NCBI GenBank assembly: GCA_964527835.1
Contig: CAZGNV010000010.1
Coordinates: forward strand, 30,958-94,957
Source of the DNA: JAFDCJ01 sp964527835
Lineage (GTDB): Bacteria; Desulfobacterota; Desulfobacteria; Desulfobacterales; JAFDCJ01
Length of the DNA stretch: 64,000 nucleotides
Direction of reading: 5' to 3'
Positions 14,432-22,724 of the stretch are shown in pieces (the first letter of the stretch is position 1; every line of letters starts with the position of its first letter). The notes beneath the pieces are model-generated. The model made no database searches, was not told where the DNA came from, and saw only the letters and a program-made list of their open reading frames with translations. A program made the translations under genes and the position numbers.

Positions 14432-16750
14432 ATGATTATTACCTGCAATGAATGTGAATCGAGTTTTCAGGTCGATGACCGACTGATCCAGGAAACCGGT
14501 TCCAAGGTGAGATGCTCAAAATGCAGCGCTGTTTTTGTCGTTTATCCGCAGGCCGATGAGGCGGGTGCCGCCCTGGAAACAGACGGGGATGCCGAATCCG
14601 AGGATCTGGGGCTCGATCTGGGACTGGATCTTGAAGGTGAAGAAAGTGATGATGACCTGTCGGTGACCGGACTCGATGCCGAGGAATCCGAGCTGGACCT
14701 GAGCGCGTTTGATGAGAATGATGATGACCAGTCGACGGAGGTGTCCGAAACACTGGATAGCGATGAACTCGAACTCGACCTCAACCTGGATGCGCAGCTG
14801 GATGAAGATGCAGATACAGCTTCCGGTGAGACGGGGCCCATGGACGATGAACTGCCGGACCTGGGGGATCTGGGAGATTTAGCTGAACTGGATGATGAAC
14901 AGTTAAGCGAAGAAGAACTCGATGCCGAGCTTGAAGATCTTGACAGCGAGCTTGCCGGGCTTGATATCGATCTGGATGGCGATGATGACGCTGATGAAGA
15001 CCTGGATCTGGGGGCGCTTGATCTCGAAGAAGAGGAGGAAGCGGAGCCCGAGCCGGTTCAGGCACAAGATTCCGAAGACCTGGAGCTTGACCTGGATTTT
15101 GAAGACCAGGACGGGACTGCAAAAGGTGACGAAGTGGTTGAAACCGACGAGTTGGATTTGTCCGATCTGGAGCTGGAACTGGGAGATGAAACCGACGCCG
15201 ACGCCGGGGATGAAGCGGGCGGTGAAGACCTGGAACTGGATCTGGGCGATGAGACCGAGGCGACAGAAGACCAGGAGGTGGTTGAAACCGACGAGCTGGA
15301 TCTTTCGGATCTGGAGCTGGAATTGGGAGATGAAGCCGAAGCAGGATCGGAGTCTGCGGCGGTCGATGAGGGCTTGGAGCTGGATCTCGGTGAACAACCA
15401 GAGGACATTGCAGCAGTTGCAGCTCCGGCGGACCAGGCTGACGGCGAACTGGATCTGTCCGACCTGGAAGAACTCGTTGACTCTGATAAGGCGGTGGACA
15501 CCCCGGTGGATGCCGGCGATGAACTGGATCTTGAATTTCAGATCGGCGAAGACGGCGAGACGGCTGATGAAGCCTCGGCGACCGGGGCGGATGAAGAACT
15601 GGACCTTTCAGATATCAGCGAGATGCTTGAATCCGATGAAAGCCCGGCGGCTGAAAGTGCGGATGAGAAGGAGGGCGAAGAGCTGGAGCTGGAATTTGAC
15701 ATCGGTGATGAAAAGACGACCGATGATGAGATGCTGGATATCGAACAGATGCTCGAAGACGGTGAAGATGCCGGCACCCGGGATGAAAAACCGCCGGGCG
15801 GGACACAAGAGCTTGACCTGGAGCTGGAGTCCGCTGCAGATGAACCCGATACGATTGAATCCGATCTCGAGCTTGACCTGGAAAGCGAACTGGCCGAGCA
15901 GGAGCAGCTCTTTGAAGACGATGCTGCCGCCGGTGCAGAACAGCTGGAATCCAACCTTCTGAGCGACGATGACATGGAGTCGCTGGACGAAGTCGAAAGC
16001 GAGGAGCTGGAATTTGCCGGGGCAGACGGCAACGAAAGTGCCATTAGCGATGATTTCGCCACTGATGATTTCTCGGAAAGCGACGATTTCGGTCAAACGA
16101 GTGTTTTGCCGGAGGAGGATGACCAGGCCGCCGTCGCAGCAGCAGGGCCGGCGCCGACCGCCCCCAAAGTGCGATCGAAAAAGCCGGTGATGATCGGCTT
16201 TCTGGTACTGGTCCTGATCTCTGGTATTCTGATCGTACCGAAAATGTTGGGCGTTAAAATTCCCTTTGTCAGTGATATCAAGATTCCGTTCCTCAGCGAC
16301 GTGGACATGAGAATTCCTTTCCTGAGCGATCTGATAAATCCTGAACAACAGGATGTCGCCGGCAACCTTAAAATCAATCCCCTGGGAAGAACGATCAACG
16401 GCAGATTTGTTGAAAACGCCAAGGTCGGTCGGCTGTTCGTGATCCAGGGAAAAATCAGAAATGATTACGATCATCCGCGCAGTTTTATCAAGGTAACCGG
16501 CAGGATCTTCCAAAAAGGAGGCCGGGAGGTGAAAAAGGCCACCGTTTATTGCGGCAACGTGCTTTCCGGTAAAGAATTGAGCGCAATGAACATGGCCGCC
16601 ATCCAAAAAAGGCTGAAAAACAGGTTCGGCGACCGGCGCTCCAACGTCAAAGTCCCCAAGGGAAGAATGGTTCCATTTATGATCGTATTCGACCGGCTGC
16701 CGGCTAATCTGGACGAATTCAGCGTCGAAGTGGCGGGGTCTTCGATCTAG
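14432..16750 (+). CDS. MJ0042 zinc-finger / DUF3426 membrane protein with very long acidic region
   Basis: A 772-aa protein. The N-terminal MJ0042 zinc ribbon has cysteines at 5, 8, 28 and 31 (TCNECESSF ... VRCSKCSAVF). Residues about 45-570 are an extreme Asp/Glu/Leu low-complexity region built from LDLSDLELELGDE-like units. One transmembrane helix (about 584-604, MIGFLVLVLISGILIVP) follows, then a short repeat (IPFVSDIKIPFLSD ... IPFLSDL) and a C-terminal DUF3426 beta domain (GRLFVIQGKIRNDYDHPRSF). Relatives usually have a much shorter linker. The topology suggests a cytoplasmic zinc ribbon and acidic arm with a periplasmic DUF3426 domain. The function is unknown. A terminator hairpin follows the stop. 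Confidence 0.85.
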   Translation: MIITCNECESSFQVDDRLIQETGSKVRCSKCSAVFVVYPQADEAGAALETDGDAESEDLGLDLGLDLEGEESDDDLSVTGLDAEESELDLSAFDENDDDQSTEVSETLDSDELELDLNLDAQLDEDADTASGETGPMDDELPDLGDLGDLAELDDEQLSEEELDAELEDLDSELAGLDIDLDGDDDADEDLDLGALDLEEEEEAEPEPVQAQDSEDLELDLDFEDQDGTAKGDEVVETDELDLSDLELELGDETDADAGDEAGGEDLELDLGDETEATEDQEVVETDELDLSDLELELGDEAEAGSESAAVDEGLELDLGEQPEDIAAVAAPADQADGELDLSDLEELVDSDKAVDTPVDAGDELDLEFQIGEDGETADEASATGADEELDLSDISEMLESDESPAAESADEKEGEELELEFDIGDEKTTDDEMLDIEQMLEDGEDAGTRDEKPPGGTQELDLELESAADEPDTIESDLELDLESELAEQEQLFEDDAAAGAEQLESNLLSDDDMESLDEVESEELEFAGADGNESAISDDFATDDFSESDDFGQTSVLPEEDDQAAVAAAGPAPTAPKVRSKKPVMIGFLVLVLISGILIVPKMLGVKIPFVSDIKIPFLSDVDMRIPFLSDLINPEQQDVAGNLKINPLGRTINGRFVENAKVGRLFVIQGKIRNDYDHPRSFIKVTGRIFQKGGREVKKATVYCGNVLSGKELSAMNMAAIQKRLKNRFGDRRSNVKVPKGRMVPFMIVFDRLPANLDEFSVEVAGSSI
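15134..15190 (+). repeat. 57-bp direct repeat unit within the acidic gene, copy 1
   Basis: This unit encodes VVETDELDLSDLELELGDE and is repeated with few base changes at 15278-15334, a period of 144 bp. It is evidence that the acidic region grew by internal duplication. Confidence 0.75.
15278..15334 (+). repeat. 57-bp direct repeat unit within the acidic gene, copy 2
   Basis: Second copy of the unit at 15134. The encoded peptide is the same and differences are mostly at third codon positions. Confidence 0.75.
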
Positions 16751-16777
16751 ATCCTGTCGTGTCTGTTGAGACAATCC

Positions 16778-16820
16778 AGCCCCGCAAGAACCGGTGACGG
16801 TTTGAACGGGGCTTTGTTTT
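16778..16820 (+). terminator. Rho-independent terminator after the MJ0042 gene
   Basis: The stem AGCCCCG ... CGGGGCT encloses an inner accggt/acggtt pairing and is followed by ttgtttt. Confidence 0.7.
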
Positions 16821-16903
16821 CGAGCCGGCTTTTTCGGACGGGCAATGTGTGTTTTTCGGCTTGACTCCGCCCGGCTTTGCTGGTAGTGGGAATGTTCGTT
16901 AAT

Positions 16904-16980
16904 GGCGATGTAGCTCAGTTGGTTAGAGCATGCGGCTCATATCCGCAGTGTCCGGGGTTCAAATCCCTGCATCGCCACCA
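16904..16980 (+). tRNA. tRNA-Met (CAT), elongator type
   Basis: A complete cloverleaf: acceptor GGCGATG/CATCGCC with encoded CCA, D-arm tagctcagttggttagagca, anticodon stem TGCGG/CCGCA with loop CTCATAT (anticodon CAT), and T-loop ggttcaaat. The D-arm and acceptor are not of the initiator type. A lysidine-modified tRNA-Ile2 with the same anticodon cannot be excluded by eye, but the body matches elongator Met. Confidence 0.93.
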
Positions 16981-16981
16981 A

Positions 16982-17029
16982 ACACAAATATTAGCCGCGA
17001 TCTCAGCAGATTGCGGCTTTTGTGTTTTT
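16982..17029 (+). terminator. Terminator downstream of tRNA-Met
   Basis: The hairpin AGCCGCGATCT-cagc-AGATTGCGGCT has one wobble pair and is followed by tttgtgttttt. It is flanked by an outer aacacaaa/tttgtgtt pairing. Confidence 0.75.
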
Positions 17030-17054
17030 ACAGGGTACGCCTTGCACTTTATCT

Positions 17055-18566
17055 TCATTGGGTCTTTTCCGGGAAGATATTTTCCGCCTTGAGAAAATGG
17101 GTGCCGATGTCGCGTCTGAGGTCCAGGCGGTTGCCGTCCGGAGCTTCCCGGGGGATGACCCGGATCTTGCCGTTGTCAAAGGCGGTCAGCATTTTCTGCC
17201 GCAGTCGTTCGGCGACTTCTCCTCGCTGCTGCCCGGCTTTGATCGTGACGTTGGCGTTGATGAAAGCCACCCGGGTCCCGTCGGATTTAAAGCCATCATT
17301 TTCAGCCGCGCACATCATGGCCGAGGGGATTACCTGGATGCCCTTGCGTTTCATGTACTTGATGTCGATTTGCACCGGTTCTCCCCGGGTGCAGGACCAT
17401 GGGTATCCCTTCTGGCCGTCAGGCCCACCGGGGCCGGTGACCAGGGCGCAGCACATCGCCAGCTGGTCCTGGCGGACTTCCGGCGCGACCGTATCCAGGT
17501 TGCCGGCCAGCGTTGCCTGGACCAGGGGTCCCAGGTTTCTCAGCCGCCGCATGACGGGCTGGGCTTCCGGCTCACCGGGACGGATGTTTACCTCGGACAC
17601 GCGAATGGTGGTGGGCAGCATGGCGCTGTCCAGTGACACGAAACAGCCGGGATACAGCACGCAGGGGCGCAGAATACCGCGCTGCTGCATGGCGGCAATC
17701 AGCGGCCGGGCAATGATTTCACCGGCCATTTCCATCAGCTGCGGTGTTTCCAGCGGATGGGGCGATACGGCGCCCATGCCGCCGGTGATGGGATTGTTGA
17801 CCCCGGCGGGGCCTTCAAAGCGTTCCGGGTAGTCCATGGCCGTGGGCAGGATCTGGAAATGGCCGTTTTGATCCACCAGGATGGTAAAGCTGATTTCGAC
17901 CCCTGACATCAGTGACTCGATCAACAGCGGCCACGGGCCGCGGCGGCCATACATTTTTTTATAGCTGTCCTTGTAGTCGCCGATCAGAGTGTCATAGACC
18001 TCCCGGATTTCCCAGGAGTTTAAAATCAGGCGGGCGCCCTTGCCCCCGGCGCTGTATGGATATTTCAATACGGCGCCGCCATGGTTGTGGATGTAGTCCA
18101 GGCAAGTGGTCAGCACCGTCGGGTAATCCCGGGCATCAACTTCGGACCATTGGGCCGCCACGGGGATGCCGGCATCCCGGCAAAGTTTCTTGCAGGCCAG
18201 CTTGTCGCCTTCGATGAATGCGCCGGCACGGGACAAACCAATGATCCGGTCGCCGAATCCGGCTTGCTCAACGGCATCCACCAAACCTTCAAACAAAAGG
18301 GCTTCGGGCATGGGCACCACGCAGTCAACGGTCTGTTCTTTCAAGGCCTTGATAATCGCCCCGGTGTAGTCTTCGACGGAATTGCTCTCGGTGGGCACAA
18401 ATTGCACGGGCCAGTTCATGATTTCGACAAATTTGGGCATGGACGGGGTCCCGCGGATGACCACCCCCTGGAATTTGTCGGGATAAATATCGCTGGTGGC
18501 GGTGGAGACCACCAGCGCGCTGAGCAGGGTCCTGCCATCGGTTCCGGCAAAGGCGATTTTTTTCAT
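17055..18566 (-). CDS. Divergent phosphoribosylamine-glycine ligase (PurD/GARS-like ATP-grasp)
   Basis: A 503-aa ATP-grasp ligase. The central and C-terminal parts resemble PurD (LKYPYSAGGKGARLIL, LIESLMSGVEISFTILVD, TGGMGAVSPHPLETP, VSEVNIRPGEPEAQPVMRRL). The N-terminus, AFAGTDGRTLLSALVVST, differs from the canonical GSGGREHA opening of PurD, so this may be a paralogue or a lineage-specific form. The start at 18566 (MKKIAFAG) is fixed by AAAGGAAC upstream; an in-frame ATG ten codons earlier lacks a ribosome site. PurD makes glycinamide ribonucleotide in purine synthesis, and purE lies 2.5 kb away on the other strand. Moderately sure of the enzyme class, less of the substrate. Confidence 0.72.
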   Translation of the reverse strand: MKKIAFAGTDGRTLLSALVVSTATSDIYPDKFQGVVIRGTPSMPKFVEIMNWPVQFVPTESNSVEDYTGAIIKALKEQTVDCVVPMPEALLFEGLVDAVEQAGFGDRIIGLSRAGAFIEGDKLACKKLCRDAGIPVAAQWSEVDARDYPTVLTTCLDYIHNHGGAVLKYPYSAGGKGARLILNSWEIREVYDTLIGDYKDSYKKMYGRRGPWPLLIESLMSGVEISFTILVDQNGHFQILPTAMDYPERFEGPAGVNNPITGGMGAVSPHPLETPQLMEMAGEIIARPLIAAMQQRGILRPCVLYPGCFVSLDSAMLPTTIRVSEVNIRPGEPEAQPVMRRLRNLGPLVQATLAGNLDTVAPEVRQDQLAMCCALVTGPGGPDGQKGYPWSCTRGEPVQIDIKYMKRKGIQVIPSAMMCAAENDGFKSDGTRVAFINANVTIKAGQQRGEVAERLRQKMLTAFDNGKIRVIPREAPDGNRLDLRRDIGTHFLKAENIFPEKTQ

Positions 18567-18694
18567 GCGGGTGTTCCTTTTTTTATTTATGATCAATCCG
18601 GATTTTGAAATCCCATCTTTAACAGAATGCAGCCCCCCGGGTCAAATCCAAAATACCCTTGGATGGCGGGGTTGGGCAGTTGACTTTATAATTT

Positions 18695-18846
18695 TAAAAA
18701 TGACATAATTATGATATAAAAATTAGTCATGCAGCTTGGGCAAGAATGTTTTGTCACCAAGAGTATTTACAAAGAAGATGGAGTGCAGTGACGCCATAAC
18801 TTTAGCGTACTTTAGTGCACTTCAGGCATTTTAGGCACTTCTTATC
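18695..18846 (+). repeat. Family 2 element, half copy (core hairpin plus right arm)
   Basis: The stem CTTGG (18735-18739) pairs with CCAAG (18757-18761). Then come agtatttacaaagaagatgg, agtgcagtgacgcc and the arm ataactttagcgtac ... caggcattttaggcacttct. It matches the right two-thirds of the full element at 30680-30892. No left arm is visible. The arm runs up to the start codon of the DUF1992 gene. Confidence 0.7.
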
Positions 18847-18850
18847 GATC

Positions 18851-19246
18851 ATGTTTCCCGGATTCAGCCGCATTGTTGAAGAACGCATTCGCCGGGCCCA
18901 GGAAAGGGGCGATTTCGAAAACCTGGAGGGCAGCGGAAAACCGCTGGTGTTCGAAAATGACAGCCTGGTGCCCGAAGAGCTGCGGTTGGCCTATAAAATC
19001 CTGAAAAATGCCGACTGCCTGCCCCCCGAGCTCGAACTGAAAAAAGAAATTGCCCGCACCGAAGATCTGCTCAAGGGCATGCAGGACACGGCTGAAAAGT
19101 ACCGCGTCCTGAAAAAGCTCAACTTTTTGATCATGAAGCTCAATACGCTTCGCAACACTTCCATCGAATTTGAAATGCCCCAGCGGTACGCCGCCAAGGT
19201 GGTTGAGCGTATCGACAAAAACCGGGGCAAAACACAGGAGCCGTGA
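18851..19246 (+). CDS. DUF1992 (DnaJ-homologue subfamily C28-like) protein
   Basis: A 131-aa protein of the DUF1992 family, recognised from RIVEERIRRAQERGDFENLE, GSGKPL and PEELRLAYKILKNA. It is helical and charged, without signal or membrane segment. The family is associated with J-domain proteins in eukaryotes; the bacterial role is unknown. The start at 18851 (MFPGFSRI) is chosen because the 12 upstream in-frame codons are translated family 2 repeat (HFRHFRHFL). It is followed two bases later by ddl, whose Shine-Dalgarno lies inside its last codons. Confidence 0.82.
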   Translation: MFPGFSRIVEERIRRAQERGDFENLEGSGKPLVFENDSLVPEELRLAYKILKNADCLPPELELKKEIARTEDLLKGMQDTAEKYRVLKKLNFLIMKLNTLRNTSIEFEMPQRYAAKVVERIDKNRGKTQEP

Positions 19247-19248
19247 CC

Positions 19249-20184
19249 ATGAAAAAAATCACAGTGGCCCTTCTTGCCGGTGGTATCTCATCAGAAAGAG
19301 AAGTTTCGCTCAACAGCGGGCAGCAGGTTTTTGAGGCGCTCGATAAGCGCAAATACGATGTGCGCCGCTATGATCCCAAAACGGACCTGGCCCGCCTGGT
19401 GGCAGATGCCGGCGATATTGATGTCGCCCTGATTATCCTGCACGGGCTCTATGGCGAGGACGGGACGGTGCAGGGCCTGCTGGAGCTGCTCGACATTCCC
19501 TACCAGGGATCTGGGGTGCTGGGAAGTGCGCTGGCCATGAACAAGGATGCCACCAAGCAGCTGTATGAAAAATCCGGTCTGACCGTGCCGCCCTATGTGA
19601 TTATCAGGCGCGATGATACCGCCGACATTGCCGGTTGTGTGGAGACTCTCGGCCTTCCCTTGGTGGTCAAACCCGTTGAAGGCGGGTCCAGCGTGGGAAT
19701 GTCCATCGTGCGCTCGGCAGCCGATCTGCAGGCCGCCCTGGATAAAGCTGCCGCCCACGACGATGCCGTGCTGGTCGAGGCTTTCATCGAGGGCACGGAG
19801 CTTACCGTCGGGGTCATCGGCAACCGCCGGCTGGAGGCTCTGCCGGTCATCGAGATCATACCGGACGCGGATCATGAATTTTTTGATTACGAGGCCAAGT
19901 ACACCGCCGGCATCACCCAGGAAATATGTCCGGCGCGCATTGACGACGACCTGACACAAAAAGCCCAGGCCTGTGCCAAAACCGCCCACCGGGCCTTGTT
20001 TTGCAAGGGTTACAGCCGCACGGACATGATCATGAAGGACGATCAGTTTTATATCCTGGAAACCAACACTATTCCCGGGATGACCGCCACCAGCCTGCTG
20101 CCGCAGGCGGCTCTAAAGGCCGGCTACGACTTCAGCCAGCTGCTCGACAAGCTGATCGAGCTGGGCCTGGAAGAGAGAAAATAA
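19249..20184 (+). CDS. ddl: D-alanine--D-alanine ligase
   Basis: This cytoplasmic ATP-grasp ligase makes the D-Ala-D-Ala dipeptide of peptidoglycan. Motifs: AGGISSEREVSLNSG at the N-terminus, LHGLYGEDGTVQGLLELL, PYQGSGVLGSALAMNKD, VVKPVEGGSSVGMSIV (ATP loop) and the metal-binding end YILETNTIPGMTATSLLP. At 311 aa it has the normal length. The start at 19249 has AGGAG eight bases upstream; a GTG two codons earlier is less likely. It is not in a division-cell-wall cluster here but sits in a small operon with DUF1992. Confidence 0.95.
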   Translation: MKKITVALLAGGISSEREVSLNSGQQVFEALDKRKYDVRRYDPKTDLARLVADAGDIDVALIILHGLYGEDGTVQGLLELLDIPYQGSGVLGSALAMNKDATKQLYEKSGLTVPPYVIIRRDDTADIAGCVETLGLPLVVKPVEGGSSVGMSIVRSAADLQAALDKAAAHDDAVLVEAFIEGTELTVGVIGNRRLEALPVIEIIPDADHEFFDYEAKYTAGITQEICPARIDDDLTQKAQACAKTAHRALFCKGYSRTDMIMKDDQFYILETNTIPGMTATSLLPQAALKAGYDFSQLLDKLIELGLEERK

Positions 20185-20191
20185 GTAAAAC

Positions 20192-20258
20192 GATAGAATT
20201 CCTAAACTTTAGGCATTTTAGTGCACTTTAAGCACTTCTACTAGTGAGCGAAGCGAAC
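20192..20258 (+). repeat. Family 2 element, solo arm
   Basis: gatagaattcctaaacttta, then ggcattttagtgcacttta, agcacttct and the GC-rich end agtgagcgaagcgaac. The gatagaat boundary word is shared with the element at 34082-34279. It lies between ddl and the ATP-grasp gene. Confidence 0.65.
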
Positions 20259-20266
20259 CTAAATTC

Positions 20267-21040
20267 ATGATCATCCGCAGCAACCGCGAACTGCGTTCCC
20301 GGTACAACGAGCTAGGCGCTGGAGACTGTTACATCGGAACCGTTTCCGCCAGGCACCTGAAACCGATCATGCTGATCGATCTTGCCAGCCGGGGGGTGGA
20401 CTGTTATCCTTCCGCCCTTTGCCAGGTGCTCAACAGTTCAAAAGTCGCCCAGGCTTTTATTTTCCAGCAATGGATGGTGCCCCACACCACCGCGATCTGC
20501 CGCCGGGCGGATTTAATCACCGCCATCTCCCGTTTTGCCGCCCACGGTATTGAAGGTGTGGTCAGCAAACAGGACCACATGCACTGCGGGCACGGGATCC
20601 GGCGCTGGCAGAGCATGGAGCACCTGTACAACTGCCTGGGATTCGATGCCGCTGCGTATCCTTTTGTCCTTCAACCCTTCCTGGGCAGCTTTACGGATAT
20701 GCGGGTGATCATGGTCGGCGATTATGTGGAGGCCTATATCCGGGAAAACCCGGGCAACTTCCGCAGCAACCTGGCCGCCGGGGGCAAATGCAGTCCCTGT
20801 GAATTGGATGAAGACCACCACCGGCTTTGCCGGGCGGTCATGCAACGGGGCCGATTCCCCTATGCCCACCTGGATTTGATGATCGGCAGTGACGGGCGGA
20901 CCTATCTGTGCGAAGTCGCGCTTAACGGCGGCATCCACGGCGCGCGCATCAGCCGGAAGGAACTGGATCGGAAAAAGAAGGAATTGCTATCACATTTAGC
21001 TGAAAAAGGAGGATGCCTTGACAACAACGACGACGGATAA
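20267..21040 (+). CDS. RimK-like ATP-grasp domain protein
   Basis: A 257-aa protein with an ATP-grasp fold of the RimK/glutathione-synthetase type: VSKQDHMHCGHGIRRW (nucleotide loop), FVLQPFLGSFTDMRVIMVGD, YIRENPGNFRSNLAAGG and LDLMIGSDGRTYLCEVALNG (metal-binding end). Such ligases join an amino acid to a carboxylate. The substrate cannot be told from sequence. Its 3' end overlaps the start of purE by 23 bp, so it is co-transcribed with purE and the Sua5-like gene. Confidence 0.78.
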   Translation: MIIRSNRELRSRYNELGAGDCYIGTVSARHLKPIMLIDLASRGVDCYPSALCQVLNSSKVAQAFIFQQWMVPHTTAICRRADLITAISRFAAHGIEGVVSKQDHMHCGHGIRRWQSMEHLYNCLGFDAAAYPFVLQPFLGSFTDMRVIMVGDYVEAYIRENPGNFRSNLAAGGKCSPCELDEDHHRLCRAVMQRGRFPYAHLDLMIGSDGRTYLCEVALNGGIHGARISRKELDRKKKELLSHLAEKGGCLDNNDDG

Positions 21041-21536
21041 CAAACCGGCGCAGGTGGGGATCGTGATGGGCAGCGATTCCGATCTGCCTGTCATGCAGGA
21101 GGCCGCCGCGATTTTAAAAAAGTTTGGCGTGCCCTGTTTGGTGACGGTTGCCTCGGCCCATCGCAGCCCGGCGCGGGCCGCTGATTTTGCCTCCGGGGCC
21201 GCTGCCCGGGGGATGCAGGTGATCATTGCCGGTGCGGGACATGCCGCCCACCTGGCCGGTATCCTGGCGGCTCACACCTGTTTGCCGGTCATCGGCGTTC
21301 CCATTGATTCGTCCTGCCTGCAGGGGCTGGACGCGTTGCTGGCGACCGTCCAGATGCCCCCCGGCATCCCGGTGGCGACCATGGCCGTCGGCAAATCCGG
21401 GGCTCGCAACGCCGGCATCCTGGCAGCCCAGATCCTGGCGCTGGCCGATGACGAACTGGCCCGCCGGCTTGAAGACTTCAAGCTGGAGATGGCGCGCCAG
21501 GTGGAGCAGAAGGCCAAAAAGGTTGAAAGTGTATAA
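21018..21536 (+). CDS. purE: N5-carboxyaminoimidazole ribonucleotide mutase PurE
   Basis: This enzyme converts N5-CAIR to CAIR in de novo purine synthesis. Motifs: VGIVMGSDSDLPVMQEAA at the N-terminus, VASAHRSPARAADFA, IIAGAGHAAHLAGILAAHT and GVPIDSSCLQGLDALLATVQ, with the active-site Ser/Asp and His residues present. The start is a TTG at 21018 with AAGGAGG just upstream, inside the preceding gene. At 172 aa the length is normal. No purK is adjacent. The following gene overlaps its end. Confidence 0.95.
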   Translation: MTTTTTDNKPAQVGIVMGSDSDLPVMQEAAAILKKFGVPCLVTVASAHRSPARAADFASGAAARGMQVIIAGAGHAAHLAGILAAHTCLPVIGVPIDSSCLQGLDALLATVQMPPGIPVATMAVGKSGARNAGILAAQILALADDELARRLEDFKLEMARQVEQKAKKVESV

Positions 21537-22155
21537 GGTAACCCCGCAGCGGCCCGAAGTTGAAATAATTCAGGCCGCAGCGGCCGTAATAAGAAAAGGC
21601 GGGGTGGTTGCCTTTCCCACCACGGGCCTGTATGGACTGGGAACCGACGCCTTGAACGCAGCCGCCGTGGAGCGCCTTTTTGACCTCAAGCAGCGGCAGC
21701 GGAGCAAACCGATCCTGGTCTTGATCGACAGCCCGGTGCAGCTGCAGGGGCTGGCAGCCCGCATACCGGATGCAGCCGTACGGATCATGGATCAATTCTG
21801 GCCAGGAGGAGTGACCATCGTCTTTGAAGCCGCCGCGGGGGTTGCCGAGCCTTTAACCGCCGGCACCGGCAAAATCGGCATCCGGCAGGCCGGCCACCCG
21901 GTTGCCGCCGCCCTGCTCAGCGCGGTCAACGGTCCGATTACGGGCACCAGCGCCAATTTTTCCGGCGCCCCGGGATGCCGCCGCATCGAGGACCTGGACC
22001 CGGAGCTGATCCGCCGACTGGATCTTATTATCGATGGCGGCCCGCTTAAAGGCGGCCGCGGCTCCACCGTGGTGGATGTCACCGGCCGGCGCCTCCGCAT
22101 TTTAAGGGAAGGTGCGGTCAGCGAAGGGGAAATCCTGACCCTCTTCGACGGATGA
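21529..22155 (+). CDS. Sua5/YciO/YrdC-family L-threonylcarbamoyladenylate synthase
   Basis: A 208-aa enzyme that makes threonylcarbamoyl-AMP from threonine, bicarbonate and ATP for the t6A37 tRNA modification. Family motifs: IIQAAAAVIRKGGVVAFPTT, GLYGLGTDA, KQRQRSKPILVLI, WPGGVTIVFEA and GPITGTSANFSGAP. The start is a GTG at 21529 (VYKVTPQRP), overlapping the purE stop by 8 bp; a TTG two codons upstream is an alternative. The reading frame stays open further upstream, but that part is antiparallel nonsense over purE. It could be the YciO subtype, which lacks proven activity. Confidence 0.87.
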   Translation: MYKVTPQRPEVEIIQAAAAVIRKGGVVAFPTTGLYGLGTDALNAAAVERLFDLKQRQRSKPILVLIDSPVQLQGLAARIPDAAVRIMDQFWPGGVTIVFEAAAGVAEPLTAGTGKIGIRQAGHPVAAALLSAVNGPITGTSANFSGAPGCRRIEDLDPELIRRLDLIIDGGPLKGGRGSTVVDVTGRRLRILREGAVSEGEILTLFDG

Positions 22156-22202
22156 ACACTGAAAAGGATGAACAGCATTCGATTTTCAGCGTGCATCTTT
22201 TA

Positions 22203-22231
22203 TTGACAATTTATTAAATTCTACATATAAA
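22203..22231 (+). promoter_or_regulatory. Sigma-70 promoter of tRNA-Leu
   Basis: TTGACA (22203-22208), a 17-bp spacer and TATAAA (22226-22231), ten bases before the tRNA 5' end at 22241. Confidence 0.8.
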
Positions 22232-22240
22232 AGCACGCAT

Positions 22241-22328
22241 GCCGGAGTGGTGAAATTGGTAGACGCGCTGGACTCAAAATCCAGTGGGCCTTGCGCCCGT
22301 GAGAGTTCGATTCTCTCCTCCGGCACCA
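22241..22328 (+). tRNA. tRNA-Leu (CAA)
   Basis: An 88-nt class II tRNA. Acceptor GCCGGAG/CTCCGGC with encoded ACCA, D-arm tggtgaaattggtagacgcg, anticodon stem CTGGA/TCCAG with loop CTCAAAA (anticodon CAA), long variable arm tgggccttgcgcccgt and T-loop gttcgattc. Confidence 0.94.
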
Positions 22329-22481
22329 GCAAGCAAAAAGGCTGGGCGGCGGGGTATTCAGAAAGCTTAAAGGCCTTCTAAAAAGATATTAAGCCTCCCA
22401 ACTTTCTATCCTCATAGCTTCAGATTTGCGCATGGAAAGTTCAATTATAATCTTTATCATGGTTAAGTGCTGGGGGAAATA

Positions 22482-22724
22482 ATGCTAACTGCATATATAA
22501 ATGCTGCAATGCGTAGCGCTCATTATGAGTTGCTAGAAGATGGTGAGGGCTATATTGGTAAAATACCAGAACTTCAGGGTGTCTGGGCAAATGCCGATAC
22601 ACTCGAAGCCTGTCGTGACGAATTGCGTGAGGTATTGGAAGAATGGATTATACTGGGCCTTAAGATGAATCACCATATCCCTGTTATTGATGGCATTGAA
22701 CTGAACTTTGAAAAAGTGGCCTGA
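22482..22724 (+). CDS. hicB: HicB-family antitoxin
   Basis: An 80-aa antitoxin of the HicAB system with the partially degraded RNase H fold: AHYELLEDGEGYIGKIPELQ, GVWANADTLEACRDELREVL and EEWIILGLK. The C-terminal part is short and has no clear helix-turn-helix, so operator binding may need the complex. The start at 22482 (MLTAYINA) follows tgggggaaata; a GTG five codons earlier is possible. The stop overlaps the start of hicA by one base. Here the order is antitoxin first. Confidence 0.87.
   Translation: MLTAYINAAMRSAHYELLEDGEGYIGKIPELQGVWANADTLEACRDELREVLEEWIILGLKMNHHIPVIDGIELNFEKVA

Noticed and set aside
15058..16062. Ser-rich open frames on the minus strand opposite the acidic region
   Set aside because: They are the reverse reading of Asp/Glu codons (GAT/GAA to ATC/TTC/TCA type) and have no ribosome sites.
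16877..17092. A 71-codon frame across the tRNA-Met region
   Set aside because: It overlaps the tRNA gene and its terminator completely.
21226..21528. 100-residue N-terminal extension of the Sua5/YrdC protein
   Set aside because: It is an alternate frame over purE, rich in Arg/Trp. The family pattern starts only at the GTG at 21529.
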